Below, in pieces: positions 53,070 to 63,446 of a stretch of DNA of 64,000 nt. A model generated the notes under the pieces. It saw only the letters and a list, made by a program, of their open reading frames with translations. It was not told where the DNA came from and did not search any database. Within the stretch, counting starts at the first letter, position 1. Each line of letters starts with the position of its first letter. The DNA comes from Rouxiella chamberiensis (GTDB taxonomy: Bacteria > Pseudomonadota > Gammaproteobacteria > Enterobacterales > Enterobacteriaceae), in contig NZ_CP114058.1 in assembly GCF_026967475.1 (NCBI RefSeq), positions 3,968,001 to 4,032,000 on the forward strand, given 5' to 3'. The position numbers were made by a program, and so were the translations under genes.

Positions 53070-53995
53070 ATGCGAACGGAATATCGCGAACTCGTCATGC
53101 GGTTGTCGAGCAGATCCCACTGGCAGATGGCGTGGCTGATGCTGGCCGTTTTCAGCGCCTTTGCCGCAGGCGGCTACTGGCTGTGGATTCTGCCACTGCG
53201 CGTCACTGCCGAAAACCTGATACAGCAGATTCACACGCAGACGCGCCAGGTTAGTCAGCAGCAGCGGGTGCTGTTGCGACAAAGTTCACGGGCCGAATGG
53301 CAATCTAAGCTTGCAGACATCCTGCCGAAACAGGCAAGTCTACCGCCATTGCCACAGCATATCCTTGCGCCGCTAAATGCGGCCGGGGGGCGAATGCTGC
53401 ATTGGTTGCCCGAAAAAGACCTGGCAACACCGGAAGGCGCCGTGCAGCAGGGCACGTTCAGATTACAGCTTCCTTATATCGGGTTGGTGTCGATGCTACA
53501 GCAGTTGCTGGCGGCGTCTTCCGCGCCGGTGGCGATTGAACAGCTGGCCGTCAGTCCGGCGGCGGAGAGTTTCGGCGCGGAATCCCTCCTGGACGTCACG
53601 CTGCGGCTGGCGGCCTATCGCGGGCGCATTAGCGCGCAGCAAAAGGAGCAGGTAAAGAGTCAGTTTTCCGCCGCACTGCTGCGCGATCCTTTTTCCCTTC
53701 GTCAGGCGCCCCGCTGTCGAGAATCAATCAAAGAGGCAAAATTTCCGCAGCTGAGCGGCATTATCGGCAGTGCAGACAATTTCACGGGCTGGATTAGCCT
53801 GTCGGCGGGGAGTGGTTCAAGGCGCAGCCGGGGAGAAAATTGCCAAACGATGGCGGCCGCGTCGAGGACGTCAGCGCGCATCAGGTACGACTCACCTTGT
53901 CGCAGCCGCGCTGCGGCGAGGCGTTGCAAATATTGACACTGGCAGGGCAAACGCTACCAAAGACCGGTCATGGAGGACCTTCAGATGCATCATGA
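53070..53995 (+). CDS. HofO-HofP fused frame, PilO/PilP-like (frame broken by one base)
   Basis: One frame covers what are two genes in E. coli. The N-terminal part has a membrane segment (WLMLAVFSAFAAGGYWLWILPL) and a PilO-like periplasmic domain (HofO). After LRLAAYRGRIS it runs, with no stop or new signal peptide, into LLRDPFSLRQAPRCRESIKE and SGIIGSADNFTGWISL, a PilP-like domain (HofP). A lost G in the run 53807-53810 breaks the last third; restoring it gives ISLSAGEWFKAQPGRKLPNDGG to TGA 53993-53995, about 308 residues. A further undetected indel near 53640-53660 could be hiding a separate hofP start. Confidence 0.75.
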
Positions 53996-55295
53996 ATCTC
54001 GCGTTCGCGCACTATTATTGCTTGTCGGCCTGCTGCTTACAGGCAGTGGAATGACACAGGCACATGCCGCCGCCAAACCGCAAGGCGCAGCGCATCAAGA
54101 AAAGGCAGCGCCGATTAGCCTCGAGTTCTATGAGGCACCCGTCAGCCTGATTCTGCGTGCGCTTGCCGAACATCAGCAGCTTAATCTGGTGCTCGGCCCC
54201 GGCGTGGAAGGCTCGCTCAGTTTACGGATGCATGCCATTGCGTGGCAGCAGGCACTCGAGGTTGTGATGCGCATGGGCAAACTGACCAGTCAGAAGCAGG
54301 GCAACGTGCTAATGATTTTCCCGGAATCCGAACTGGCGGTTCAACGGCAGAAAAAGAGTGAACAGGCCGAAAGACAGAAACAGGCGCGGCCGCTGCACGA
54401 CCTGACGCTCGGACTGAAACACGCCGATGTCACGGCAGTGGCCACGCAGCTCAACGCCCAGAAAGGGACGCTGCTTTCGCTGCGCGCGCTGGTCAGCGCC
54501 GATACGCGCACCAATCAACTTTTAATCCGTGATGCGCGGCCAGAGCTGGACAACGCCCGGCGCTGGGTCGAGGCAATGGACTATCCCATTCAGCAGGTAC
54601 AGCTGGCGGCGCACATTGTCACCATGAACCGTGACAGTCTTCGTGAGCTCGGCGTGAAATGGGGCGTCAACACACCCGCCGGTGCCACTCGAATGCCGCT
54701 GGTGAGCGAGGTCAATATCGGGCAGGGCGTCGACAATCCATTTATCAGCGCCGGATTTACGCTGGCGCGTATCGGCGAAAAGCTGTTGAGTCTCGAGCTT
54801 TCGGCGCTGGAGCAGAAGGACAGGGTGGAGATTATCGCCAGTCCGCGCCTGATGACCGCCAACCTGCAAACCGCCAGCATCAAGCAGGGCACCGAAATTC
54901 CTTATCAGGTGTCGAGCGGGGCGAGCGGCGCAACCTCTATCGAATTCAAGGAAGCGGTGCTTGGAATGGAGGTCACGCCGAAGATTCTGCCCAACGGCGC
55001 CATTACGCTTGCACTGCAAATCAGTCAAAACATGCCTGGTCGAAAAATAAAGCAGGCGGAGGGCGAGGCGTTGTCCATCGATAAACAGGAGATAAAAACC
55101 CAGGTCACGGTAAAAGACGGCGAAACGCTGGTATTGGGTGGGATATTCCAGCAGCAGGGTATAAATACCGTGAATAAAGTCCCCGGGCTGGGCAATCTTC
55201 CCCTGTTGGGTGGGCTGTTCAAACAACAGTCTACGCATGACCAACGTCGCGAATTGGTGATTTTTATCACCCCAACGTTAATCAACAGCCATTAG
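53985..55295 (+). CDS. hofQ: HofQ, outer-membrane secretin for DNA uptake
   Basis: Secretin-family protein of 436 residues, PilQ-like. Signal peptide (ALLLLVGLLLTGSGMTQAHA), N-domains (LEFYEAPVSLILRALAEHQQLNLVL, LKHADVTAVATQLN), and C-terminal secretin domain with VEIIASPRLMTANLQTASI, VTPKILPNGAITL and PLLGGLFKQQSTHDQRRELVIFITP. ATG 53985 is chosen because GGAGGA lies seven bases upstream; ATG 53970 is part of that site. Overlaps the end of hofOP by 11 bp. Confidence 0.93.
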   Translation: MHHESRVRALLLLVGLLLTGSGMTQAHAAAKPQGAAHQEKAAPISLEFYEAPVSLILRALAEHQQLNLVLGPGVEGSLSLRMHAIAWQQALEVVMRMGKLTSQKQGNVLMIFPESELAVQRQKKSEQAERQKQARPLHDLTLGLKHADVTAVATQLNAQKGTLLSLRALVSADTRTNQLLIRDARPELDNARRWVEAMDYPIQQVQLAAHIVTMNRDSLRELGVKWGVNTPAGATRMPLVSEVNIGQGVDNPFISAGFTLARIGEKLLSLELSALEQKDRVEIIASPRLMTANLQTASIKQGTEIPYQVSSGASGATSIEFKEAVLGMEVTPKILPNGAITLALQISQNMPGRKIKQAEGEALSIDKQEIKTQVTVKDGETLVLGGIFQQQGINTVNKVPGLGNLPLLGGLFKQQSTHDQRRELVIFITPTLINSH

Positions 55296-55658
55296 ACGCC
55301 GAAAGTTTGGGTATACTGTTGACTGAAATTGCACAAATACGTTGAGCTTATGCAACTTTTTGTGTGGCGAAAGGCTTCTGAGTTTGACGCTGCCGCCGAT
55401 TTAGCTTACAAGGGTTACCGAATTGAGCACCGAGATTTTTTTAATGCCGACGCGCCGATAAAAACGTATGGTTTCCCTCCTGCGGCGCGCTATGTAGTTA
55501 ACATGCAGTTTATTCGGTTGCCAAACTACCAGGAGTGTTGAGATAATTTTTATCTGATCTCGCACTATCGCTCATGAGGTTTCAGTTTAGGTCCCGCCGC
55601 TAATTTGATTGGCGGGGCGGGTTATCATCAACGAATTGTCTTAGTAATACCGAAAAAC
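55296..55658 (+). other. Gap between hofQ and aroK
   Basis: 363 bp. A 70-codon frame from TTG 55329 to TGA 55541 shows no family I recognise, starts badly, and lies where the aroK promoter should be; I do not call it. CCCGCC (55593-55598) and GGCGGG (55611-55616) form a GC-rich hairpin 43 bp before aroK, in its leader or as a weak terminator of hofQ. Confidence 0.4.
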
Positions 55659-56180
55659 ATGGCAGAGAAACGCAATATCTTTCTGGTTGGGCCTATGGGT
55701 GCCGGCAAAAGCACTATTGGTCGACAGTTAGCTCAACAACTCAATATGGAGTTCTTTGACTCCGATCACGAAATTGAGCGACGTACCGGAGCTGATGTGG
55801 GCTGGGTATTTGATTTGGAAGGTGAGGATGGATTCCGCGACCGCGAAGAGAAAGTGATCAACGAGCTCACCGAAAAACAAGGCATCGTTCTGGCAACTGG
55901 TGGCGGTTCCGTGAAATCACGCGAAACCCGTAATCGTTTGTCAGCCCGCGGCGTCGTCGTATATTTAGAAACTACAATCGAAAAGCAGCTGGCACGTACA
56001 CAACGTGACAAGAAACGTCCTTTGTTGCAGGTAAGCTCACCGCCACGCGAAGTGCTCGAAGCACTAGCGGCAGAGCGCAACCCGCTTTACGAAGAGATTG
56101 CGGATGTGACTATCCGTACTGATGATCAAAGCGCCAAAGTGGTTGCCAATCAAATCATTAACATGATTGAAAGCAACTAA
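55659..56180 (+). CDS. aroK: Shikimate kinase I AroK
   Basis: Phosphorylates shikimate in the pathway to chorismate. 173 residues, as in E. coli. Walker [16 protein letters not shown], shikimate-binding [16 protein letters not shown] and GFRDREEKV, glycine loop LATGGGSV, and RPLLQ in the lid region. ATG 55659 matches the family start; the earlier frame is unconserved. Followed by aroB after 55 bp. Confidence 0.97.
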   Translation: MAEKRNIFLVGPMGAGKSTIGRQLAQQLNMEFFDSDHEIERRTGADVGWVFDLEGEDGFRDREEKVINELTEKQGIVLATGGGSVKSRETRNRLSARGVVVYLETTIEKQLARTQRDKKRPLLQVSSPPREVLEALAAERNPLYEEIADVTIRTDDQSAKVVANQIINMIESN

Positions 56181-56235
56181 CTCTGGTTTTCAACCACAGC
56201 CTGAGGGTGCAAGTTAAAAGGTCATTGAGCACGAC

Positions 56236-57324
56236 ATGGAGAGGATTACTGTAACGTTGGGGGAGCGTAGTTATCCCATTACGATTGCCGCCGGATTGTT
56301 TGACGATCCGGCTTCTTTTATGCCTGTAAAGGCGGGTGATCAAGTCATGCTGGTTACCAACCAGACATTGGCACCTCTCTATCTGGACAAAGTGCGTTCA
56401 GTGCTTGAGCAAGCAGGCGTTCGTGTTGATCAGGTGATTCTGCCTGATGGCGAACAGTACAAATCCCTGTCTGTTCTTAATGAGGTTTTTTCTGCGCTAC
56501 TGGAAAAACCTCACGGTCGTGACACCACCCTCGTGGCGCTCGGCGGCGGAGTTATCGGCGATTTGACCGGCTTCGCTGCGGCCAGCTATCAACGCGGTGT
56601 GCGCTTTATTCAGGTGCCTACCACGTTGCTCTCTCAGGTTGACTCTTCCGTTGGCGGCAAAACAGCCGTTAACCATCCGCTAGGCAAGAACATGATTGGG
56701 GCGTTCTATCAACCTGCCTCGGTTGTGGTCGATTTGGACTGCCTGCGCTCTCTGCCTGCCCGCGAGCTTTCATCGGGTCTGGCCGAGGTTATCAAATACG
56801 GCATTATTCTGGATGCCGATTTCTTCGTTTGGCTCGAAAACAACATGGATGCCCTGCTGGCGCTTGATATGAACGCGCTGGCTTACTGCATCCGTCGTTG
56901 CTGCGAGCTGAAAGCCGACGTTGTGGCCGCCGACGAACACGAGCACGGCATGCGTGCGCTGCTCAACCTCGGCCACACCTATGGTCATGCTATCGAAGCG
57001 GCCATGGGCTACGGCAACTGGCTGCACGGCGAAGCCGTCGCCGCCGGTATCGTTATGGCCTGTTATACCGCGCACCGTCTGGGCCAGTTCAGTCTGGAAG
57101 ACATTACCCGCGTCAAATCTTTGCTGGTACGCGCAGGATTACCTGTCAGCGGGCCGAAAGAGATGGCCGCCGAAGCGTATCTGCCGCACATGATGCGTGA
57201 CAAGAAGGTTCTGGCAGGCGAATTACGTCTGGTATTGCCGACGGCGGTCGGGCAGTCTGAAGTACGTAAAGGCGTGCCTCATGACATGGTGCTTGCCTCT
57301 ATCAGAGACTGCGAGACGCCGTAA
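56236..57324 (+). CDS. aroB: 3-dehydroquinate synthase AroB
   Basis: NAD- and metal-dependent enzyme that cyclises DAHP to 3-dehydroquinate, second step of the shikimate pathway. 362 residues. NAD-binding [52 protein letters not shown], and metal-site [16 protein letters not shown] with LHGEAVAAG. Operon with aroK; damX follows. Confidence 0.97.
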   Translation: MERITVTLGERSYPITIAAGLFDDPASFMPVKAGDQVMLVTNQTLAPLYLDKVRSVLEQAGVRVDQVILPDGEQYKSLSVLNEVFSALLEKPHGRDTTLVALGGGVIGDLTGFAAASYQRGVRFIQVPTTLLSQVDSSVGGKTAVNHPLGKNMIGAFYQPASVVVDLDCLRSLPARELSSGLAEVIKYGIILDADFFVWLENNMDALLALDMNALAYCIRRCCELKADVVAADEHEHGMRALLNLGHTYGHAIEAAMGYGNWLHGEAVAAGIVMACYTAHRLGQFSLEDITRVKSLLVRAGLPVSGPKEMAAEAYLPHMMRDKKVLAGELRLVLPTAVGQSEVRKGVPHDMVLASIRDCETP

Positions 57325-57445
57325 AACGCCTCTCTGCGTCATTGAATCATTGAGTTCCCCGCGCTTTGGCAGCAGAGCGCCGCAGTGGATATTTGCCGGC
57401 CCCTTCGCTACCGAACGGGCATCTAGACGGGTTGGAGGATTTTAG

Positions 57446-58513
57446 ATGGACGATTTACCACCGGAAGACGATCTTAAACCAGATACCAGCGACCGCCGTC
57501 CGCCGCGCTCGCGCAAGCCGTCTTCACCGGCGCCAAAACTCCCGGTTTCCCGGCAGTATCTGATGATGGGCATCGGCATTATCGTGTTGCTCCTGCTGAT
57601 TCTCGGAATCGGTTCTGCGCTGAAATCACCGTCTTCAAACACTGCCTCCGCGCCGTCAAACGGTCCAAAAGACATCAGCCTTTCGGGCGGTGACAGCACG
57701 CCTGCGGCGGGCAATTCAGCCGCAGTTGGCATCGAAGCCGCGCCGGTACAGGCTCCGAACGCCCAGACGCCTGCAAATACTGATCAGACCGCCGGTAATC
57801 AGCCGAAAAGCATTGGTTTACCGCCGGTTTCGTCGACGCCGACCGAGGCGCAGCCTCAAGTCAACAACGGTCAAAAAGAGCGGGTCGACTTACCGGGTGA
57901 CATGAACGATGCCCTGACCCAGCAGCAGGGCCAGGTCGATGCCGCCGCGCAGGAAGGAACGCAGTCTCTGACGTCACTGCCAACCGGTCCGGCAACGGTC
58001 AACAGCAGCATCAAAGGTCGCGCACCGGCGAGCACTGCCGTTACCGCTGCGCCGCGTTCTCCGGTAAAAGCGCCGTCTGCGGAGCATCGCAGTGCGTCAC
58101 GCAACGAACACACTACGCCGGCAAGAACGCCCGTCGCCAAGGCGTCCGAACCGGCACGTAAACCTGAAACGCGTAAAGAAGCCGAACGTCACACCGCCGC
58201 ACCAGCGAAAGTCGCCGTGGAATCGGGCAGCGCCTCGGCACTGAAAACTGCACCGGGCAGCCATTACACCCTGCAACTCAGTGGCGCTTCACAAGCCAAC
58301 TCCTTGAACACCTTTGCTCGTCAGCAGGGGCTTAAAAACTTTTATGTCTATCAAACCGCACGCGACGGCAAACCCTGGTTTGTTCTGGTCAGCGGCAATT
58401 ATGCGTCCTCGGCGGAAGCCAAACGCGCGATAGCCAGTTTACCTGCCGACGTTCAAGCGAAAAAACCGTGGGTCAAGCCTGTACACCAGGTACAGCAAGA
58501 CCTGAAAAAATGA
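57446..58513 (+). CDS. damX: Cell-division protein DamX (SPOR domain)
   Basis: Bitopic inner-membrane protein of 355 residues recruited to the septum. Charged Pro-rich N-terminus, one membrane segment (YLMMGIGIIVLLLLILGIGS, about 33-52), a long low-complexity Pro/Ala/Thr periplasmic linker, and a C-terminal SPOR domain (SHYTLQLSGASQANSLNTFA, WFVLVSGNYASSAEAKRAI) that binds denuded glycan. The linker is poorly conserved, as usual. GGAGG lies upstream of ATG 57446. Confidence 0.95.
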   Translation: MDDLPPEDDLKPDTSDRRPPRSRKPSSPAPKLPVSRQYLMMGIGIIVLLLLILGIGSALKSPSSNTASAPSNGPKDISLSGGDSTPAAGNSAAVGIEAAPVQAPNAQTPANTDQTAGNQPKSIGLPPVSSTPTEAQPQVNNGQKERVDLPGDMNDALTQQQGQVDAAAQEGTQSLTSLPTGPATVNSSIKGRAPASTAVTAAPRSPVKAPSAEHRSASRNEHTTPARTPVAKASEPARKPETRKEAERHTAAPAKVAVESGSASALKTAPGSHYTLQLSGASQANSLNTFARQQGLKNFYVYQTARDGKPWFVLVSGNYASSAEAKRAIASLPADVQAKKPWVKPVHQVQQDLKK

Positions 58514-58592
58514 ATCTGAGCTGTACGCGATGTGCTGTCTAAAACAGGGTACAATCCGCGGCTGTGAATTGTATAAGTAGCTAACTGACGGC

Positions 58593-59406
58593 ATGAAGAA
58601 GAACCGCGCTTTTTTAAAATGGGCTGGTGGCAAGTATCCGCTGGTTGATGACATCAAACGTTATCTGCCAGCGGGAGATTGTTTGATTGAGCCTTTTGTT
58701 GGTGCGGGTTCGGTGTTTCTGAACACCGATTATGACGCCTATATTCTGGCCGACATCAACAGCGATCTCATCAACCTGTATAACATCGTAAAAACGCGTC
58801 ACGAGGCGTTCGTTCGCGACGCACGAGAGCTTTTTACTCCCGAATTCAACCAGTCAGAGCGATTTTACCAGCTAAGAGACGAGTTCAATGCCTGCAAGGA
58901 CATCTATCGTCGCTCGCTGCTGTTTTTATATCTGAATCGTCACTGCTACAACGGCCTTTGTCGCTACAACCTCAGCGGGTCCTTCAACGTGCCTTTTGGA
59001 CGTTACAAGAAACCGTATTTCCCTGAGGAAGAGCTGTTTTGGTTCTCCGAAAAAGCACAGAATGCACAGTTTGTCTGTGAGCATTACCAGCAAACTCTGT
59101 TGAAGGCGCAGACCGGATCCGTGGTGTATTGTGATCCCCCTTATGTACCGCTTTCTGCCACGGCGAATTTTACCGCCTACCATACCAACAGCTTCAGTCT
59201 GGCCGACCAGCAAAATCTGGCCCGTCTGGCCGAACAGTTGCTGGCAGAACCAGCGGGTACCGGTATTGATTTCAAATCATGATACCGAATTGACCCGCGA
59301 CTGGTATGCCGCTGCCGACCTGCACGTCGTGACGGCGCGGAGAACCATCAGCAGCAACATATTGCAGCGCAGCAAGGTTACCGAGCTATTAGCGTTGTAT
59401 AGCTAA
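58593..59406 (+). CDS. dam: DNA adenine methylase Dam (frame broken by one base)
   Basis: Methylates adenine in GATC. N-terminal KNRAFLKWAGGKYPLVDDI, SAM motif EPFVGAGSVFLNTDYD, and catalytic VVYCDPPYVPLSATANFTAYH. The first frame stops at 59282; removing one base of the CC pair 59250-59251 gives LLAEQRVPVLISNHDTELTRDWY and RRTISSNILQRSKVTELLALYS, about 271 residues against 278 in E. coli. Dam is functionally important for mismatch repair in enterobacteria, which makes a true null less likely than a sequence error. Follows damX, precedes rpe. Confidence 0.93.
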
Positions 59407-59431
59407 GGAATTTTCAACGTAGGAGAAGCAG

Positions 59432-60121
59432 ATGAAAGATTTTTTGATTGCTCCATCCATTCTTGCGGCCGACTTTGCCCGCCTGGGCGAAGACACCGTG
59501 AAAGCACTGGAAGCCGGCGGTGACGTCGTGCATTTCGATGTCATGGATAATCACTATGTGCCGAACCTGACTATCGGTCCAAACGTCTGCCAGTCCTTGC
59601 ACAAGTATCTGCAAGAGAAGGGGATCAACAAACCTATCGACGTGCACCTGATGGTTACGCCGGTCGATAGCCTGATCCCGCAGTTTGCCGATGCGGGTGC
59701 GACCTACATCACTTTCCATCCCGAAGCTTCTTTCCACGTTGACCGCACTCTCCAGCTTATCCGTGAGCACGGGTGCAAGGCGGGTCTGGTATTTACCCCC
59801 GCGACCCCTCTGAGCTATCTCGATTACGTGATGGACAAGCTCGACGTTATCCTGCTGATGTCGGTCAATCCGGGCTTTGGCGGTCAGTCGTTTATTCCGG
59901 GCACCCTCGATAAGCTGCGCGAAGTGCGCAAGCGTATCGATGAAAGCGGCTACAACATTCGTCTGGAAATCGACGGCGGCGTCAAGGTCGACAACATCGC
60001 CGAGATAGCCGCTGCCGGTGCCGACATGTTTGTTGCGGGTTCCGCCATTTTCGGCCAGCCAGACTACCGCGCCGTCATCGACAAGATGCGCAGCGAGCTG
60101 GCCAGCGTGTCTCATGGCTAA
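59432..60121 (+). CDS. rpe: Ribulose-phosphate 3-epimerase Rpe
   Basis: Interconverts ribulose-5-phosphate and xylulose-5-phosphate. 229 residues, 4 more than E. coli, from a small insertion at [19 protein letters not shown]. Metal and catalytic parts are intact: [68 protein letters not shown] precedes ATG 59432. Its last 8 bases overlap gph. Confidence 0.96.
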   Translation: MKDFLIAPSILAADFARLGEDTVKALEAGGDVVHFDVMDNHYVPNLTIGPNVCQSLHKYLQEKGINKPIDVHLMVTPVDSLIPQFADAGATYITFHPEASFHVDRTLQLIREHGCKAGLVFTPATPLSYLDYVMDKLDVILLMSVNPGFGGQSFIPGTLDKLREVRKRIDESGYNIRLEIDGGVKVDNIAEIAAAGADMFVAGSAIFGQPDYRAVIDKMRSELASVSHG

Positions 60122-60812
60122 GCCGCTTTCACCGCTGGGCGTGGCCTTCGACCTTGATGGAACGCTGGTCGACAGCGCACCGGGTCTGGCCGAGGCGGTC
60201 GACAAGGCCTTGGTCGATGTTGGACTGCCCGCGGCAGGCGTCGAGCGCGTCAGCACCTGGATAGGCAACGGTGCCGACGTCATGGTCGAGCGCGCCGTGC
60301 GCTGGGCCGAAGGTTCTCTCGACCCGGCGTTTCTGCAACAGGTACGCGGCAGATTTGACAGTTATTATGCACAGACCGCCGCCCGTGGCAGCACGCTTTA
60401 TCCGCAGGTGAAAGAAACCCTGACCGCGCTGGCTGCGGCAGGCATTCCGCTTGGCTTGATTACCAACAAGCCGACGGCATTTGTCGCGCCGTTGCTGGTT
60501 TCTCTGGGTCTCGACGGACTCTTTACGCAGATTCTGGGCGGCGATGACGTAGTGCAGAAAAAACCGCATCCTGCGCCGCTGTATCTGATGCTGGCCAATC
60601 TGGGTCTGCGCGCCAGCGAACTGGTGTTCGTCGGCGATTCGCGCAACGATATTCAGGCGGCACAGGCAGCGGGATGTTGCTGTGTCGGCATGACCTACGG
60701 TTATAATTACGGCGAAGCCATTGCGCAGAGTCAACCCGATCGGGTTCTTGAACGCTTTGCCGACCTTTTGCCCACCTTCGGGCTATCCCCCTTAAAGGAT
60801 CAGGAAGCATAA
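60114..60812 (+). CDS. gph: Phosphoglycolate phosphatase Gph
   Basis: HAD phosphatase that removes 2-phosphoglycolate, for example from DNA repair. 232 residues. Motif [17 protein letters not shown], motif [13 protein letters not shown], Lys in [15 protein letters not shown], and motif [22 protein letters not shown] 60114 lies inside the end of rpe, so translation is coupled; trpS starts 3 bp after its stop. Confidence 0.96.
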   Translation: MAKPLSPLGVAFDLDGTLVDSAPGLAEAVDKALVDVGLPAAGVERVSTWIGNGADVMVERAVRWAEGSLDPAFLQQVRGRFDSYYAQTAARGSTLYPQVKETLTALAAAGIPLGLITNKPTAFVAPLLVSLGLDGLFTQILGGDDVVQKKPHPAPLYLMLANLGLRASELVFVGDSRNDIQAAQAAGCCCVGMTYGYNYGEAIAQSQPDRVLERFADLLPTFGLSPLKDQEA

Positions 60813-60815
60813 AAA

Positions 60816-61817
60816 ATGAGTAAACCCATCGTCTTTAGTGGCGCACAACCCTCTGGTGAATTGAGCATTGGTAACTACATGGGTGCTCTGCGTCAATGGG
60901 TTAAAATGCAGGATGACTATGACTGCATTTATTGCATCGTTGACCTGCACGCAATCACGGCACGTCAGGATCCTGCTCAGTTACGCAAAGCGACCCTCGA
61001 CACGCTGGCCCTGTATCTGGCCTGCGGGATCGATCCTCAAAAGAGCACCATTTTCGTTCAGTCCCACGTTGCCGAGCATTCCCAGCTGGGCTGGGCGCTG
61101 AACTGCTACACCTATTTCGGCGAACCGAGCCGTATGACCCAGTTCAAGGACAAGTCTGCGCGCTACGCCGACAACATCAACGCCGGGCTTTTCGACTATC
61201 CGGTATTGATGGCCGCCGACATTCTGCTCTATCAAACCAATCAGGTGCCGGTCGGTGAAGACCAGAAGCAGCATCTGGAATTGAGCCGCGATATCGCCGG
61301 GCGTTTCAACGCGCTTTACGGTGACGTGTTCAAGATCCCCGAGCCGTTTATTCCGAAATCCGGTGCGCGTGTGATGTCCTTGCAGGATCCGACCAAGAAA
61401 ATGTCCAAGTCGGACGACAACCGTAACAACGTGATTGGCCTGCTGGAAGATCCGAAATCGGTGACCAAGAAGATCAAGCGCGCGATGACCGATTCCGAAG
61501 AGCCACCGGTCATTCGTTACGATCAGGCTGCGAAACCGGGCGTTTCGAACCTGCTCGATATCCTCTCTGGCGTAAATGGCAAAAGCATTGCCGAGCTGGA
61601 AGCCGAATTCGAAGGACAGATGTATGGCCACCTGAAAGGCGCGGTTGCCGAAGCGGTTACCGGCATGCTGACCACCTTGCAGGAACGCTACAACACCTAC
61701 CGTGCGGACGAAGCCTATCTGCAGCAGGTCATGCGCGAAGGTGCCGAGAAAGCCCGCGCCCGTGCGCAGGAGACGCTCCGCAAGGTCTATGACGCCATTG
61801 GTTTTGTAGCACCCTGA
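60816..61817 (+). CDS. trpS: Tryptophanyl-tRNA synthetase TrpS
   Basis: Class I synthetase charging tRNA-Trp, 333 residues. HIGH-like [24 protein letters not shown], tryptophan pocket [25 protein letters not shown], and KMSKS in [16 protein letters not shown]. Last gene of the damX-dam-rpe-gph-trpS run, ended by a clear terminator. Confidence 0.97.
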   Translation: MSKPIVFSGAQPSGELSIGNYMGALRQWVKMQDDYDCIYCIVDLHAITARQDPAQLRKATLDTLALYLACGIDPQKSTIFVQSHVAEHSQLGWALNCYTYFGEPSRMTQFKDKSARYADNINAGLFDYPVLMAADILLYQTNQVPVGEDQKQHLELSRDIAGRFNALYGDVFKIPEPFIPKSGARVMSLQDPTKKMSKSDDNRNNVIGLLEDPKSVTKKIKRAMTDSEEPPVIRYDQAAKPGVSNLLDILSGVNGKSIAELEAEFEGQMYGHLKGAVAEAVTGMLTTLQERYNTYRADEAYLQQVMREGAEKARARAQETLRKVYDAIGFVAP

Positions 61818-61840
61818 TTCTTTCGTCCACCGGGCAAAAC

Positions 61841-61872
61841 AAAAAACCATGCTTTAGGGCGTGGTTTTTTTG
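61841..61872 (+). terminator. trpS terminator
   Basis: AAAAAACCATGC (61841-61852) pairs with GCGTGGTTTTTT (61859-61870) with one wobble pair, ending in a T run. Confidence 0.9.
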
Positions 61873-62049
61873 TCCTGAATTTGTCTGGTCATGCTTTGCG
61901 TGCCGGATTGCAGATCGATAAGAACCTTTGTCATTACCGGTATGCTGCTAATAAAGCACAAAAGATTCATGCTTTTTTTGTATGCATCGCGTCATCGGCC
62001 ACGTTTTGCAGTAGTCTAAAAAAACCACAGACGGCAAAGAGAGGTAAAG

Positions 62050-63333
62050 GTGACGCAATCCAGCCTGCGGGCCATCAAAAACGTACGCATGCCCTATGCA
62101 CAGGGGCTGTGGCAAATCGATATCGAAAACGGCAAGATTCGACAGATAACCTCGCAGCCGCACGGCGGACAAGACAGCGCAGAGGTGCTGGACGCGCAGG
62201 GCGGTCTGGCGCTGCCGCCGTTTATCGAGCCGCATATTCATCTCGATACCACGCAAACTGCCGGTGAGCCGTCCTGGAATATCTCGGGCACATTGTTTGA
62301 AGGCATCGAACGTTGGGCCGAACGCAAGGCGCTGCTGACTCACGACGATGTAAAACAACGCGCGTGGATGACCCTGAAGTGGCAGATTGCCAACGGCATT
62401 CAGCATGTGCGCACCCACGTCGATGTCTCGGATCCTACGCTGACGGCGCTGAAAGCCATGCTGGAAGTGAAGCAGGAAGTTGCGCCGTGGGTGGAGCTGC
62501 AAATCGTCGCCTTCCCGCAGGAGGGCATTATCTCCTATCCCGATGGCGAAGCCTTGCTGGAAGAGGCATTGAAGCTGGGCGCGGACGTCGTCGGTGCGAT
62601 TCCGCATTTCGAATTCACCCGCGAATATGGCGTCGAGTCGCTGCACAAAACCTTTGCGCTGGCGCAGAAATATCAGCGTATGGTCGATGTGCACTGCGAT
62701 GAAATCGACGATGAACAGTCGCGCTTTGTGGAAACCGTGGCGGCGCTGGCGCTGCGCGAAAACATGGGGGCGCGGGTCACGGCCAGTCATACTACGGCCA
62801 TGCACTCCTACAACGGCGCCTACACCTCAAGACTGTTTCGGCTGCTCAAAATGTCGGGCATCAACTTTGTCGCCAATCCGCTGGTCAATATTCATTTGCA
62901 GGGCCGCTTTGATTCCTATCCGAAACGCCGTGGCATTACGCGGGTGAAAGAGATGCTGGAAGCCGGGATCAACGTCTGTTTCGGACACGACGACGTCTTC
63001 GACCCGTGGTATCCGATGGGCACCGGCAATATGCTGCAAGTGTTGCAAATGGGGCTGCATGTCTGTCAGTTGATGGGGTATGAGCAGATAAATGACGGAC
63101 TGAAACTGATTACGACCTACAGCGCCAAAACCCTGAATCTGCCGGAATACGGCATCAAGAGCGGGCACGACGCCAACCTGATTATTCTGCCTGCCGACAG
63201 CGGCTTCGATGCCGTGCGCAGACAGGTTCCGGTCCGCTATTCGATTCGTCACGGCAGGGTGATTGCCGAGACTCGGCCCGCCTCGAGCACAATACATCTC
63301 GATAAGGCTGAACCCGTTGATTTTACACGCTGA
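62050..63333 (+). CDS. codA: Cytosine deaminase CodA
   Basis: Metal-dependent amidohydrolase converting cytosine to uracil for pyrimidine salvage. 427 residues, the E. coli length, and close to it throughout. Metal ligands in [50 protein letters not shown] and [17 protein letters not shown]. The start is GTG 62050 with GAGGTAAAG just before it. The cytosine permease gene codB, its operon partner in E. coli, is not next to it. It stands alone between trpS and ppiA; the 177-bp gap upstream shows no convincing PurR site. Confidence 0.95.
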   Translation: MTQSSLRAIKNVRMPYAQGLWQIDIENGKIRQITSQPHGGQDSAEVLDAQGGLALPPFIEPHIHLDTTQTAGEPSWNISGTLFEGIERWAERKALLTHDDVKQRAWMTLKWQIANGIQHVRTHVDVSDPTLTALKAMLEVKQEVAPWVELQIVAFPQEGIISYPDGEALLEEALKLGADVVGAIPHFEFTREYGVESLHKTFALAQKYQRMVDVHCDEIDDEQSRFVETVAALALRENMGARVTASHTTAMHSYNGAYTSRLFRLLKMSGINFVANPLVNIHLQGRFDSYPKRRGITRVKEMLEAGINVCFGHDDVFDPWYPMGTGNMLQVLQMGLHVCQLMGYEQINDGLKLITTYSAKTLNLPEYGIKSGHDANLIILPADSGFDAVRRQVPVRYSIRHGRVIAETRPASSTIHLDKAEPVDFTR

Positions 63334-63336
63334 ATT

Positions 63337-63400
63337 ACCCCTCACCGCGGACTTTGCGTAAATAACGGTAAAGGGCTGGCGCGAAGGGGTGAGGGTCTTT
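63337..63400 (+). repeat. Inverted repeat after codA
   Basis: CCCTCACC (63339-63346) and GGTGAGGG (63388-63395) bracket 41 bp that can itself fold (CTTTGCGT against ACGGTAAAG). TCTTT follows. It may be the codA terminator or a copy of an interspersed intergenic repeat; no second copy is in this window. Confidence 0.45.
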
Positions 63401-63446
63401 AGAATCAATGCGTTTTGTGGCTTGTCTATTGGAGAAAGGAACCGTT

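Noticed and set aside
55329..55541. 70-codon frame upstream of aroK as a gene
   Set aside because: TTG start, no ribosome site, no recognised domain, and it lies in the expected promoter region.
61871..62049. PurR box upstream of codA
   Set aside because: CCACGTTTTGCAG resembles half a box, but the spacing is off by one and the second half is missing.
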